Shown piece after piece: positions 15,645 to 24,107 of a stretch of 64,000 nucleotides of DNA. Source of the DNA: Bacteroidota bacterium (lineage in GTDB: Bacteria; Bacteroidota; Bacteroidia; Cytophagales; Cyclobacteriaceae); assembly GCA_018267285.1 (NCBI GenBank), contig JAFDYU010000008.1:1-64000 (forward strand), given 5' to 3'. Each line of letters begins with the position of its first letter. Within the stretch, counting starts at the first letter, position 1. The notes beneath the pieces are model-generated. The model ran no database searches. It had not been told where the DNA came from and saw nothing but the letters and a program-made list of their open reading frames with translations. Position numbers and translations under genes: made by a program.

Positions 15645-17480
15645 ATGTGTGGAATTGTAGCTTATGTAGGCCAACGTCAGGCCAGCGATATTATCATTAA
15701 AGGATTGAAACGGTTGGAGTACCGGGGTTACGACAGTGCCGGTATTGCCTTGCTGAACGGAGGGCTCAATGTTTACAAAAAGAAAGGTAAGGTTTCCGAA
15801 CTCGAAAATTTTATTAAAGGTCAAAACCTGAGCAGCACCATCGGTATGGGGCACACGCGTTGGGCCACACACGGAGAGCCTAACGATGAAAACGCGCACC
15901 CTCATTATTCGGCCACTAAAAAACTGGCGATCATTCATAACGGCATTATCGAGAATTACAATTCGTTAAAGCAAGATCTGCTGAGCAAAGGCCATCGTTT
16001 TGAAAGCGAGACCGACACCGAAGTTTTCATCCATTTTATTGAAGACATTAAGAACAACGAGAAATGTTCGTTGGACGAGGCCGTTCGGCTGGCATTGACC
16101 AAAGTTGTTGGGGCGTACGCCATCGTAGTGATGTCGCTGGAAAACCCAAACTTACTGATTGCCGCGCGCAAAGGAAGCCCGCTGGTGGTGGGTGTGGGTA
16201 AAGGCGAATTTTTTATGGCCTCGGATGCCACCCCCATCATCGAATATACCAACGAAGTGGTTTATCTCAACGATCAGGAAATTGCCGTGGTTAACAACGG
16301 AGCGCTTACGGTAAAAAATACGGCCAACCTTCCGCTCACTCCGTATGTACAAACGGTTGACTTGGAATTAGAGGCTATTGAAAAAGGCGGCTATGAGCAT
16401 TTCATGTTGAAAGAAATTTTTGAGCAGGTGCGCTCCATAAAAGATTGTATGCGCGGTCGGCTCGATTCAAACTCAGGCAGATTAACGCTTGGTGGCTTGC
16501 GTGAGTATGTAAATAAATTAGTGAATGCCGATCGTATTTTGATTGTAGCCTGCGGCACATCGTGGCATGCCGGCCTAGTGGCAGAATATTTCTTTGAAGA
16601 GTTTTGCCGCATTCCGGTAGAAGTGGAGTACGCTTCCGAGTTTCGCTATCGCAACCCGGTGATTCGCGAAGGCGATGTAGTTATAGCGATTTCACAATCC
16701 GGGGAAACGGCCGATACGCTGGCGGCCATAGAACTGGCCAAATCGAAAGGGGCAATAATTTTTGGCGTGTGCAATGTGGTGGGCTCTTCCATTCCTCGGC
16801 TAACGCATGCCGGAGCCTACACCCATGCCGGACCCGAGATAGGCGTGGCGAGTACCAAAGCCTTTACGGCACAACTTACTGTGCTCAACATGATTGCGTT
16901 GATCGTGGCTCAGAAAAAAGGCACCATCACCGAACAGAAATTCCACGAGATGCTTGTGGAGATGGAAACCATTCCGGATAAAGTGGAAAAGGCATTGAAG
17001 CTCAATGCACAAATCCAGGTTATTGCCGATGAATTTAAAAATGCGCGCAATTTTATATACCTCGGCCGCGGCTATAATTTTCCGGTTGCCCTTGAGGGGG
17101 CGCTGAAGCTGAAAGAGATTTCGTACATCCACGCGGAAGGCTACCCGGCCGCAGAGATGAAACACGGCCCCATTGCTTTGATTGACGAAGAAATGCCTGT
17201 GGCGTTTATAGCCACCAAAGATGCTTCGTATGAAAAAGTGGTTTCCAATATTCAGGAAGTGAAAGCCCGCAAAGGCCGGGTGATTGCGATCGTTACCGAA
17301 GGAGATACGCACATACCCAAAATGGCTGAGTTTGTGATTGAGGTGCCCGACACTGTGGATGCATTGATGCCGATGGTTTCCGTAATTCCGTTGCAACTAC
17401 TTTCTTACCACATCGCAGTGATGCGCGGCTGCAATGTAGATCAACCCAGGAATTTAGCGAAGAGTGTAACGGTGGAGTAG
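15645..17480 (+). CDS. glmS: Glutamine-fructose-6-phosphate aminotransferase (isomerising)
   Basis: First step of UDP-N-acetylglucosamine synthesis. The 611-residue length is standard. After Met removal Cys2 is the N-terminal nucleophile (MCGIVAYVG), and LEYRGYDSAGIAL and GHTRWATHGEPNDENAHPH belong to the glutaminase domain. Two SIS domains follow with CGTSWHAGLVAEYFFEE, SQSGETADTLAAIELAK and ASTKAFTAQL. It ends with the conserved DQPRNLAKSVTVE tail that shuttles ammonia. The gene appears monocistronic. No glmS-ribozyme-like structure was recognised in the 110-base leader. Confidence 0.97.
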   Translation: MCGIVAYVGQRQASDIIIKGLKRLEYRGYDSAGIALLNGGLNVYKKKGKVSELENFIKGQNLSSTIGMGHTRWATHGEPNDENAHPHYSATKKLAIIHNGIIENYNSLKQDLLSKGHRFESETDTEVFIHFIEDIKNNEKCSLDEAVRLALTKVVGAYAIVVMSLENPNLLIAARKGSPLVVGVGKGEFFMASDATPIIEYTNEVVYLNDQEIAVVNNGALTVKNTANLPLTPYVQTVDLELEAIEKGGYEHFMLKEIFEQVRSIKDCMRGRLDSNSGRLTLGGLREYVNKLVNADRILIVACGTSWHAGLVAEYFFEEFCRIPVEVEYASEFRYRNPVIREGDVVIAISQSGETADTLAAIELAKSKGAIIFGVCNVVGSSIPRLTHAGAYTHAGPEIGVASTKAFTAQLTVLNMIALIVAQKKGTITEQKFHEMLVEMETIPDKVEKALKLNAQIQVIADEFKNARNFIYLGRGYNFPVALEGALKLKEISYIHAEGYPAAEMKHGPIALIDEEMPVAFIATKDASYEKVVSNIQEVKARKGRVIAIVTEGDTHIPKMAEFVIEVPDTVDALMPMVSVIPLQLLSYHIAVMRGCNVDQPRNLAKSVTVE

Positions 17481-17482
17481 GG

Positions 17483-17514
17483 CGAGTAAATTAGATCCAA
17501 TTCAAATTTACTCG
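17483..17514. terminator. Hairpin downstream of glmS, possible terminator
   Basis: A perfect 10-base stem (CGAGTAAATT at 17483-17492 with AATTTACTCG at 17505-17514) begins 3 bases after the glmS stop codon. No T-run follows on the plus strand, so intrinsic termination is uncertain. It lies between glmS and the convergent nosY. Confidence 0.4.
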
Positions 17515-17588
17515 ACAGAAAAAACTATATGAAAATATTTAAAAACAGCGAGTATATCATGAAAAAATGTGGATAACATTTTTTGTCC

Positions 17589-18356
17589 TCACAAATCGTT
17601 TTGTTTAAACCTTCTCAAGGCCAGCAGCAAAGGCCAGACCGCCCACAAGGAAAGCACCCCAAAAGCATAGATCATCCCCAGGTTGCTGCCAAAAAAACTT
17701 TTAAAGAAAGCCCCTGTATAGCCCATCAATGTAGAGATGTCCATAGACAGGAGCATCAGGATGCGCGACAGATCGATCGGGTTTAAACCGGAGAGAATTA
17801 GAGTGGGCAGTTCGAGCGGGTAATCGTTGAAGGTATAAATCACCCACAACAACAGGCCGTCATAGATTAATGTGAAGTAAAACCAGAATAGTAACGAGAT
17901 GCCGATGGCCTTGGCCTTATCGCGCGTGAGGCTGGACGCAAGAAAGCCGAGTGAAACAAAAATTATGGTGATGAACAGACTGTTAACAAGCAACGGGAGT
18001 ACTTGCGAAACCGCCCCAAAGACAAGCGCGGGCAGGCCTATACCTATCAATACCGAAAGGCAAAGCGAAGTAGCAACTCCCAAATATTGACTTAGAAAAA
18101 CAGATTTCCGGTTGATGGGCTGCGCCATTAGCAGGAGAATAAATTCGTACGAATTAAAATAATGAATGGTGGTGAATACAATGCTTACCAACGGTATCAC
18201 CAGGAGGGCAACATTCAATAAACTGGCAACCACCTTGGCCGAGTCGCCATCAATTTGAAAAAGAAGAATAGTTACGGCCAGCATAAAAGTGGTGTAAAAA
18301 ATTACAAACCTTGCGCGCAGCACATCTTGCAAAACATATTTAAGCATGGCGGTCAT
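17589..18356 (-). CDS. nosY: NosY-type ABC transporter permease
   Basis: Membrane component of the NosDFY complex that matures the CuZ centre of nitrous oxide reductase. The 255-residue protein has about six hydrophobic helices (for example about 14-34, 53-70, 97-118, 127-147, 160-183, 226-245) and no ATPase motifs. It resembles ABC-2 permeases of the NosY/copper group. The ATG overlaps the nosF stop codon by 4 bases. It is the last gene of the nos operon; a hairpin lies between it and the convergent glmS. Assignment relies on position as well as sequence. Confidence 0.88.
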   Translation of the reverse strand: MTAMLKYVLQDVLRARFVIFYTTFMLAVTILLFQIDGDSAKVVASLLNVALLVIPLVSIVFTTIHYFNSYEFILLLMAQPINRKSVFLSQYLGVATSLCLSVLIGIGLPALVFGAVSQVLPLLVNSLFITIIFVSLGFLASSLTRDKAKAIGISLLFWFYFTLIYDGLLLWVIYTFNDYPLELPTLILSGLNPIDLSRILMLLSMDISTLMGYTGAFFKSFFGSNLGMIYAFGVLSLWAVWPLLLALRRFKQNDL

Positions 18357-19087
18357 GGTGTTACCAGTTCTTTGATTTGTAAATCCTGATTTTTTATAAG
18401 AGATGAAATGGCTTTGGCAAAGGAAGCTTCGTGTGTTTCTGTTTTTAAATCTTCCACGGGGCTGTTGTATCGAACCGTACCTTCGAACAAATAGATCATA
18501 TCGGTAACAATTTCTTCAAGATCGCTGAGGATGTGCGAAGTGATGATGAAAAGTTTCCCCGCCTTTTTTTCTTCTACTAATTTTTGTTTCAGAATTTCTA
18601 CCGCCACCGGATCAAGCCCTGCGGTGGGTTCGTCTAAAATGAGAATGGAAGGCCGGAATAAGAACGTAAGGGCAGCGCTTACTTTTTGACGCGTGCCACC
18701 CGATAACGAATACATTCGTTTGTTCATCAGTGGTTGTAGCCCCAGAGTTTCAATCAATTCGTTGTCGGTATTTCTTACTTCGGGGCGGAGGCCTTTCACC
18801 ATATCAAAGAGTTGTGCCATGCTAAGCCCCGGAGGGTATTGGCCGATTTGCGGCATGTAGCCGATTTGTTTCCTATAAATAAATTGACCCAAAATAGTTT
18901 GATTGTTGATTTTAATTTCACCGCTGTCTGGAATCACCATTCCCAGAATTGATTTAATCAGTGTGGTTTTGCCCGAGCCGTTGGGGCCAAGCAGCGCATA
19001 GCAATGCCCCATCTTTAAGTCAAGATTTACCTCGCTCAGGGTTTTTAATTTTCCATACGTTTTATTTACGCGATGAAACGAAATCAT
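18353..19087 (-). CDS. nosF: NosF-type ABC transporter ATPase
   Basis: Cytosolic ATPase of the NosDFY maturation machine. The 244-residue protein has Walker A GPNGSGKTT (residues 34-42), a Q-loop near GYMPQIGQYP, signature YSLSGGTRQKVSAAL and Walker B SILILDEPTAGLDP, with an H-loop in IITSHIL. The start overlaps the end of nosD by 26 bases, with no later in-frame Met in a conserved position. It overlaps nosY by 4 bases. The order nosD-nosF-nosY is the standard one. Confidence 0.92.
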   Translation of the reverse strand: MISFHRVNKTYGKLKTLSEVNLDLKMGHCYALLGPNGSGKTTLIKSILGMVIPDSGEIKINNQTILGQFIYRKQIGYMPQIGQYPPGLSMAQLFDMVKGLRPEVRNTDNELIETLGLQPLMNKRMYSLSGGTRQKVSAALTFLFRPSILILDEPTAGLDPVAVEILKQKLVEEKKAGKLFIITSHILSDLEEIVTDMIYLFEGTVRYNSPVEDLKTETHEASFAKAISSLIKNQDLQIKELVTP

Positions 19088-20306
19088 AGGGTTTCATTGA
19101 AGGTTTATTGTCCAGTAAATTTTCGGGAGTAATGGCCGGAAAATTTTTTTCGGCACGGTCGAGGAGAAACACCATGAAGCTTCTCCAAAGCAATATGGAA
19201 ACCGGGATGCGCTCCACAATCATAGAATAAAGATTTACAGGTCTGTAGAACGTATCTCCAAAACCATCTTTGTTTAAATCGTAGCCTTCGTATTTGTCCC
19301 AATAATTTTTTTCGAAGGTATTAAGCACCATCGACCCGTTGGTGGCAATGTCGAAGGTATTTGCTTTCAGGTTATTTTTTTCAAAAACATTTTGATCGCA
19401 ACTCGCCTGGATGCGCAACGCATATCCGTTGCCGTTAAATTCGTTGTTGCGGAAATTGATGCGGCTGCTGCCTTCCATATAAATCCCCATGGTGTTGTTG
19501 ATGAACCGATTGTGATTTACTTCGCTGTCGCGGATATCTTTTAAAAGCAAGCCGTAGGCAGAAGCACCCCAGTTATTGGCAAAAAGATTTCCGGTCATGG
19601 TTACCGAGTGCGTGTACATCACGGCCACACCCGCTCCATTATTTACAAACTCGTTATCGATGTACTGATCTTGGTTTGAGAACATGAAGTGAAGCCCGTA
19701 GCGCAAGTTTTTTTCACTGTGATTTTTTTTAATGATGGAGTTGGTTACAAATTCAAAGTAAATTCCATCGCGATGATTGGATACCCGGTTTTGTTCGATT
19801 AAGGCGTGATCACTTTTCCAAAGATGGATAGCATTGCCAATAGAGGTTTCGGAATTTTCTGTCGATGTTCTGGAGATATAATTTTTAACAATCGTAGCAT
19901 GCGAAGTGTTGGAAATGTGAATTCCAAAATAGGCATCAATTATACGGTTGTTTAGAACGCACAACCCGTCCGCATCGTAGGCTTTAATGGCGGCAAAATC
20001 CAGCGTGGTGGATTTGCCGGTATTGATAAACCGGATTCCCTGAATAGTTACTCGTTTTGCGGTGATGGTAAAAAGTTCGTACTTGTTCTCACCGTCAATA
20101 GTTGGCATGCCTTCACCGATGATAGTCAGCGGTTTGTTGATAATTACATTTCTGGGTTTATAATATCCGGGTTTAATGATGAGCGTGTCTCCGGGTTTAG
20201 CTGATTGAATTGCCTTTGAAAATAATTTATCCCGTACAACTAAAGTTGTTGCAGTAGTAGCGAACGATGCTGTTAAAAAAACGGATAGGATAAAAAAGAT
20301 TTTCAT
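19062..20306 (-). CDS. nosD: NosD periplasmic maturation protein, parallel beta-helix
   Basis: Periplasmic partner of NosFY, required to build the copper cluster of N2O reductase. The open frame starts at 20333, but the signal peptide MKIFFILSVFLTASFA begins at the ATG at 20306. That ATG follows a GGAGGA-like ribosome site and overlaps the nosL stop (ATGA). The mature part is a right-handed beta-helix of repeated N-x-x-x-N-turns (CASH/NosD repeats, residues about 100-330). The C-terminal segment is the NosD family tail. At about 414 residues it is typical in size. Confidence 0.93.
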   Translation of the reverse strand: MKIFFILSVFLTASFATTATTLVVRDKLFSKAIQSAKPGDTLIIKPGYYKPRNVIINKPLTIIGEGMPTIDGENKYELFTITAKRVTIQGIRFINTGKSTTLDFAAIKAYDADGLCVLNNRIIDAYFGIHISNTSHATIVKNYISRTSTENSETSIGNAIHLWKSDHALIEQNRVSNHRDGIYFEFVTNSIIKKNHSEKNLRYGLHFMFSNQDQYIDNEFVNNGAGVAVMYTHSVTMTGNLFANNWGASAYGLLLKDIRDSEVNHNRFINNTMGIYMEGSSRINFRNNEFNGNGYALRIQASCDQNVFEKNNLKANTFDIATNGSMVLNTFEKNYWDKYEGYDLNKDGFGDTFYRPVNLYSMIVERIPVSILLWRSFMVFLLDRAEKNFPAITPENLLDNKPSMKPYDFVSSRK

Positions 20307-20743
20307 TGGAAATCCTCCTTCACTTCGTTCCAATCTAATTTCGACCCATTGGATTTTTTCAAATAATTTACTCGATCAGTTTCATTTTTAAATGCGGCAA
20401 CGTTACCGCCCATCGGAGACTTTACACTCTCCGAAAAACAATAGTGAGCCTCGGTAGCTGCAATTAATTCGTTTGCATCATCGGGGTGGGCATAATCGGT
20501 CACCATTTCAAAAGCATATTCATTGGCTTTACCTTCGGCCGACTTCAAAAAAGAAACCATGCACTTGATGTCGTCAAATTTAAACACCTTACCCTTGGTG
20601 GTAACCAGCTCAGCGCCAAACTTGTCGTCCATTAACGTCATCTTACAGAAGTAACAATTATCCGTGGCATATTTAAGTTGTTCCGGTTTTACCGAACAGC
20701 CAGTACAAAACAGAAGCAACAGAAAAGCTAAATTCTTTTTCAT
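20303..20743 (-). CDS. nosL: NosL copper-binding lipoprotein
   Basis: Outer-membrane or periplasmic-face lipoprotein that carries Cu(I) for NosZ maturation. The frame is open from 20821, but the lipoprotein signal MKKNLAFLLLLFCTGC begins at the ATG at 20743. That ATG overlaps the stop of the upstream membrane-protein gene (ATGA). The mature protein has the NosL motif CYFCKMTLMDDKFGAELVT with Cys and Met copper ligands, then VFKFDDIKCMVSFL. It is about 146 residues. Both ends are translationally coupled to neighbours in the nos operon. Confidence 0.92.
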   Translation of the reverse strand: MKKNLAFLLLLFCTGCSVKPEQLKYATDNCYFCKMTLMDDKFGAELVTTKGKVFKFDDIKCMVSFLKSAEGKANEYAFEMVTDYAHPDDANELIAATEAHYCFSESVKSPMGGNVAAFKNETDRVNYLKKSNGSKLDWNEVKEDFQ

Positions 20744-21327
20744 ATTGTTTTGCGCTTCATAAAAAATTGTTCGGCAACGAGAGCTCCGAAAGAAGTTAGA
20801 ACGACAACAATGAATATCCAACCGCCTACGTCAGGGCCAGAAAAAGCGGTAAAATTCAATAGTTGTTTTGTGCCGATTACAGGGGGTTGGTACGTCATGC
20901 CCGGTACTTTAATGGGCGCATCGGGATTTAAGTTGTGGCCATACTCATACCCCCACATATAGAAATCAATCAGTAACGCTAAGCCGGCAGAGCACAAAAC
21001 AATAACAAATGCGAGCAAAGCCCAACGCTTGTTAATCAAAGCGGCAAGCAACCCAATCAATATCAGTACACCTACACAATAGATCATGTATTTAAATTCC
21101 GGGAACATAGACACTTCGATGGTGTGCATACCAATGTAGTGATTAAGCGCACTGATTATTTTTACATTACCGGTTAGGTTGTTGATCCAGATTTTCATCT
21201 CAAGCCCTTCGGGGTACTGAGGCGCCCACATTAGTATTTGCCATAGTGGAGTGAAATATGCGGAGGTTAATGCGATAGCACAAATGGCTACCGTGATTCT
21301 GCTTATTACATGAAGTGAGTTTTTCAT
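20740..21327 (-). CDS. Four-helix membrane protein of the nos operon, function unknown
   Basis: The 195-residue protein has four hydrophobic helices (about 8-30, 80-100, 105-125, 163-186). A long exposed loop lies between helices 1 and 2 (PQYPEGLEMKIWINNLTGNVK). A second loop, rich in Pro and Gly, precedes helix 4. No CxxCH, CxxxC or ATPase motif is present. It sits between nosZ (85-base gap) and nosL (4-base overlap), so it should be expressed with them. Clade II nos clusters often carry a small membrane protein after nosZ (called nosB in some), and this may be the equivalent. The function is unknown; copper handling or electron transfer to NosZ are possibilities only. Confidence 0.8.
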   Translation of the reverse strand: MKNSLHVISRITVAICAIALTSAYFTPLWQILMWAPQYPEGLEMKIWINNLTGNVKIISALNHYIGMHTIEVSMFPEFKYMIYCVGVLILIGLLAALINKRWALLAFVIVLCSAGLALLIDFYMWGYEYGHNLNPDAPIKVPGMTYQPPVIGTKQLLNFTAFSGPDVGGWIFIVVVLTSFGALVAEQFFMKRKTI

Positions 21328-21412
21328 AAATTCTTTTTTGTTTAAGGAGTGCTGACAATGACATCAGCACTCCTGACCTGAACTGATCCAAACCCTGTAA
21401 ACCATGAACAGG

Positions 21413-23398
21413 TCACTTCCCGCTGGGCTCGGCTTCAACCTTTCCGGTTGAAAAAGTCAGCGGTACGTTGCTGCTCGCTCCGGATACACGAATGTATCCT
21501 TGCATTTCCTGATGCAGTGCAGAACAAAAGTCGGTACAGTAGAAGGGGAAGACACCCACTTCCTGCGGTTTCCATTTTAACGTTTGTGTTTCACCGGGCA
21601 TAATCAGGAGCTCTGCCGTGTTAGCAGCTTTGATTGCAAAGCCATGAGGTACATCCCAGTCTTGCTCAAGATTAGTAACGTGGAAATAAACTTCGTCTCC
21701 CAATTTTACACCTTCAATATTGTCGGGTGTTAGGTGCGAGCGTATGGCCGTCATATACACATGAACCTGATTTCCTTTGCGCTCAACTTTAGTATACTTT
21801 TCACCTTTTGCTGCGTACGCATGTTGGTTCTCCTCGATCTTGTAGATCTTTTGGGTGTTGGGCATAATCATACTTGCCGGAATTGCCTCGCCATAGTGCG
21901 GCTCGCCCACGGTGGGGAAATCGAGCAGAAGCTGCATTTTGTCTCCATCTATCGAATAAAGCTGAGCGCTTTGTGCCAGTTCAGGACCGGTGGGCAGGTA
22001 GCGATCTTTAGTGATTTTGTTGTAGGCAATTACATATTTGCCGTACGGTTTTTTAGTAGGCCCGCCCGGAACAGACAAGTGACCGATTGAATAATAAGTG
22101 GGAACACGATCCAATACTTTTAACGACTTAACCTCCCACTTCACAATTTCTGAGGACACAAAGAATGAAGTGTAGGCGTTTCCGTTTCCATCAAATTCGG
22201 TGTGCAACGGACCAAGCCCCGGCTTTTGCACTTCGCCATGAAGGGCCGCTTCGTATTTGATAATCGGTATGCCGCTATAATCTCCGTCAAAAGTTTTGTC
22301 GGCAATAGCTTTCTGAATTTTTGCAAAAGAGAACACCGGCAGTGTTGCCGCTAATTTTCCGCTGGCCACAATGTATTCTCCGCTCGGGTCGGTATCGCAA
22401 CCGTGTGGTGATTTTGGACAAGGGATGAAGTAGGCCAAATCTTTTAATTCGGCAATGTCGAGTTGCAACACTTCATTCAACATTTCAGAAGTAGCAACAC
22501 CTGTTTTTTCATCTAAAGAATTATGAGCGTATTTCAAGTTCGATACTTTTTTTCCCTTCCCTTGCTTAATGTATTCTTCCGCTTTTTTCCAATTCACGGC
22601 AAGGATAAAATCCTTATCGCGCTGAGAAGCATTTACTTCCAACAGTGTGTGTGCCTGTTCGGTATTGTAGCAAGAGAAGAAGAACCAACCGTGAGATGGA
22701 CCTTTACCCGCCCTCGCCAAATCAAAATCGATACCGGGAGTCAATAGCTGAAAGGCGATTTTCATGTTTCCATCTTTCGGGTCAACGCTGATAAGACTAA
22801 TTGTGCCTGTGAAATTCTTTTTGTACGAACTGATGGGCACATCTTTATTTTCACCCAACGGCACACTGAAACGAGTGCCCGCCACAACGTATTCGCTGTT
22901 CTCGGTGATGAAGGGCGATGAGTGATTGCCAGCACTGTTGGGGAGTTCCAGAATTTCTACCGTGCGAAAGGTTTTCATGTCGATGCGCCCCACGCGTGGG
23001 GTGTTGTTGGCATTGCAAAACGCCCAACGTCCATCGTGTTCGCCATTGGTTTGCGACAGCGCTATGTGGTGGAGGTCGTCCCACGGAATAAAACCGTGCG
23101 AAGTGTTCAACATGGCTTTGCTCTCTTCGCTAAAGCCGTAACCATTTTCCGGAAAAACAGAGAACACCGGAATGATTCGGAACAAACGGCCGGAGGGCAG
23201 CCCGTAAATCGACATCTGACCGTTAAACCCGCCCGATACAATGTTGTAGAACTCATCGTATTTGCCGGGGGCAACGTAAACTTTTTCGGCAGCACCGCTG
23301 GTCGTTACGGCCTGTGGCCCCTGCGGTTTACAACTGCTGAACAAAACCGCAGCAACACCGAGTGCGGTTGCAGTGGATATAATTTTATTGAGTTTCAT
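21413..23398 (-). CDS. nosZ: Nitrous oxide reductase, clade II (Sec-exported lipoprotein)
   Basis: Reduces N2O to N2, the last step of denitrification. The 661-residue protein starts with a Sec lipoprotein signal (lipobox Cys23 in LFSSCK) and no twin-arginine motif, the mark of clade II enzymes. The beta-propeller holds CuZ histidines, including His110/His111 in DDLHHIALS, His121 in NGEHDGRW, and SPHGCDTDPSG. The C-terminal cupredoxin domain carries the CuA ligands Cys621, Cys625, His629 and Met632 in FYCTDFCSALHQEM. All catalytic motifs look intact. It lies between a cytochrome c lipoprotein gene and the accessory genes. As a lipoprotein the enzyme is probably membrane-tethered. Confidence 0.97.
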   Translation of the reverse strand: MKLNKIISTATALGVAAVLFSSCKPQGPQAVTTSGAAEKVYVAPGKYDEFYNIVSGGFNGQMSIYGLPSGRLFRIIPVFSVFPENGYGFSEESKAMLNTSHGFIPWDDLHHIALSQTNGEHDGRWAFCNANNTPRVGRIDMKTFRTVEILELPNSAGNHSSPFITENSEYVVAGTRFSVPLGENKDVPISSYKKNFTGTISLISVDPKDGNMKIAFQLLTPGIDFDLARAGKGPSHGWFFFSCYNTEQAHTLLEVNASQRDKDFILAVNWKKAEEYIKQGKGKKVSNLKYAHNSLDEKTGVATSEMLNEVLQLDIAELKDLAYFIPCPKSPHGCDTDPSGEYIVASGKLAATLPVFSFAKIQKAIADKTFDGDYSGIPIIKYEAALHGEVQKPGLGPLHTEFDGNGNAYTSFFVSSEIVKWEVKSLKVLDRVPTYYSIGHLSVPGGPTKKPYGKYVIAYNKITKDRYLPTGPELAQSAQLYSIDGDKMQLLLDFPTVGEPHYGEAIPASMIMPNTQKIYKIEENQHAYAAKGEKYTKVERKGNQVHVYMTAIRSHLTPDNIEGVKLGDEVYFHVTNLEQDWDVPHGFAIKAANTAELLIMPGETQTLKWKPQEVGVFPFYCTDFCSALHQEMQGYIRVSGASSNVPLTFSTGKVEAEPSGK

Positions 23399-23418
23399 AT
23401 TTGTTTGGGGTAACTAGT

Positions 23419-23898
23419 TTATTTCTCGCCATCGTTTTGCCGCATAAACTCCAAAACATCGCGGGCATCACCTATGGAAACATTTTGGTTGGGCATTCTG
23501 GTTAAACAAAGTTCAAGCAGCTTTTGAGCTTCGGCATCTTTGTCGAGCATAACATCAACATTGGTCACCATATTCATAATCCACTCGGGCCTTCTTCTTT
23601 TTGTGATGCCGTTCCACCCGGGGCCAACGAGGCGATCGGTATTGAGTTTGTGGCACGCGCTGCATTTCATTTCATAAATTGCGTTGCCGCGCTTCACACG
23701 ATCTTGCTCAAGGGGTGTGTTGAGGGTTACCGATTTCACTGATCCAATTCCTTTGCCGGGATCCATCAGGTTGGCAGCCGGAACCGGCTCCGACTGAACT
23801 TCATTATTCTCCGGGTACTCTTCTTGAGTTTTTGGTTTATCGGGCGAGCAATTGAAAAGCATAACTGCGATTCCGAGAAATAAGGCTATTTTTTTCAT
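23419..23898 (-). CDS. Monohaem cytochrome c lipoprotein, probable NosZ electron donor
   Basis: The 159-residue protein has a lipoprotein signal (lipobox Cys17 in MLFNCSP), an acidic low-complexity linker (about 25-45), and a class I cytochrome c domain. The haem site is C79-S-A-C82-H83. A likely distal Met follows in CLTRMPNQNVS. It is the first gene of the nos operon, 20 bases before nosZ. This arrangement suggests it carries electrons from the quinol pool side to NosZ. No nosR is visible, which fits clade II systems that use cytochromes instead. Confidence 0.88.
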   Translation of the reverse strand: MKKIALFLGIAVMLFNCSPDKPKTQEEYPENNEVQSEPVPAANLMDPGKGIGSVKSVTLNTPLEQDRVKRGNAIYEMKCSACHKLNTDRLVGPGWNGITKRRRPEWIMNMVTNVDVMLDKDAEAQKLLELCLTRMPNQNVSIGDARDVLEFMRQNDGEK

Positions 23899-23908
23899 AG
23901 GGCTTTTT

Positions 23909-23926
23909 TTTGATTTTCACATCAAA
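23909..23926. promoter_or_regulatory. Short dyad just upstream of the nos operon
   Basis: The inverted repeat TTTGAT-TTTCAC-ATCAAA lies 11-28 bases before the start codon of the first nos gene. The TGA/TCA cores are 8 bases apart, two more than an FNR box, so it is not a standard CRP/FNR site. It could be an operator or a structure in the mRNA leader. Confidence 0.35.
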
Positions 23927-23973
23927 CATATAATTGGATGATAAGCCCGGTTATGATTGATGTTAACGGGAAA

Positions 23974-23989
23974 GATGATTTTAGTCATC
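23974..23989. promoter_or_regulatory. FNR/FixK-like palindrome upstream of the nos operon
   Basis: GATGA-TTTTAG-TCATC is a perfect 5-base inverted repeat with the TGA-N6-TCA core and spacing used by CRP/FNR-family regulators. It ends 76 bases upstream of the first nos start codon, a distance compatible with activation. A very similar site lies in the kinase/stress-protein promoter. The 209-base gap 23899-24107 otherwise holds no gene. Confidence 0.6.
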
Positions 23990-24107
23990 CTTGAGATTTT
24001 ATCAATTTTAGGCAGGGTGCGACATCTAAAAACCAACTTGGCAGGCAAAACGTGGCTTTAAACATCGGATAGATGCTAAAAAAACCTCTCAATGATGTTG
24101 AAAAATT

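Noticed and set aside
16800-17396. Long reading frame antisense to glmS
   Set aside because: It is entirely within a well-conserved gene, is His-rich and of low plausibility, and has no start context or family pattern.
22922-23413. Long reading frame antisense to nosZ
   Set aside because: It lies inside the NosZ coding region, whose copper-site motifs are all intact. The antisense product has no recognisable features.
23909-23926. TTTGAT-TTTCAC-ATCAAA dyad as an FNR box
   Set aside because: The TGA and TCA cores are 8 bases apart instead of 6, and the dyad lies within 28 bases of the start codon. It is kept only as a short dyad of unknown role.
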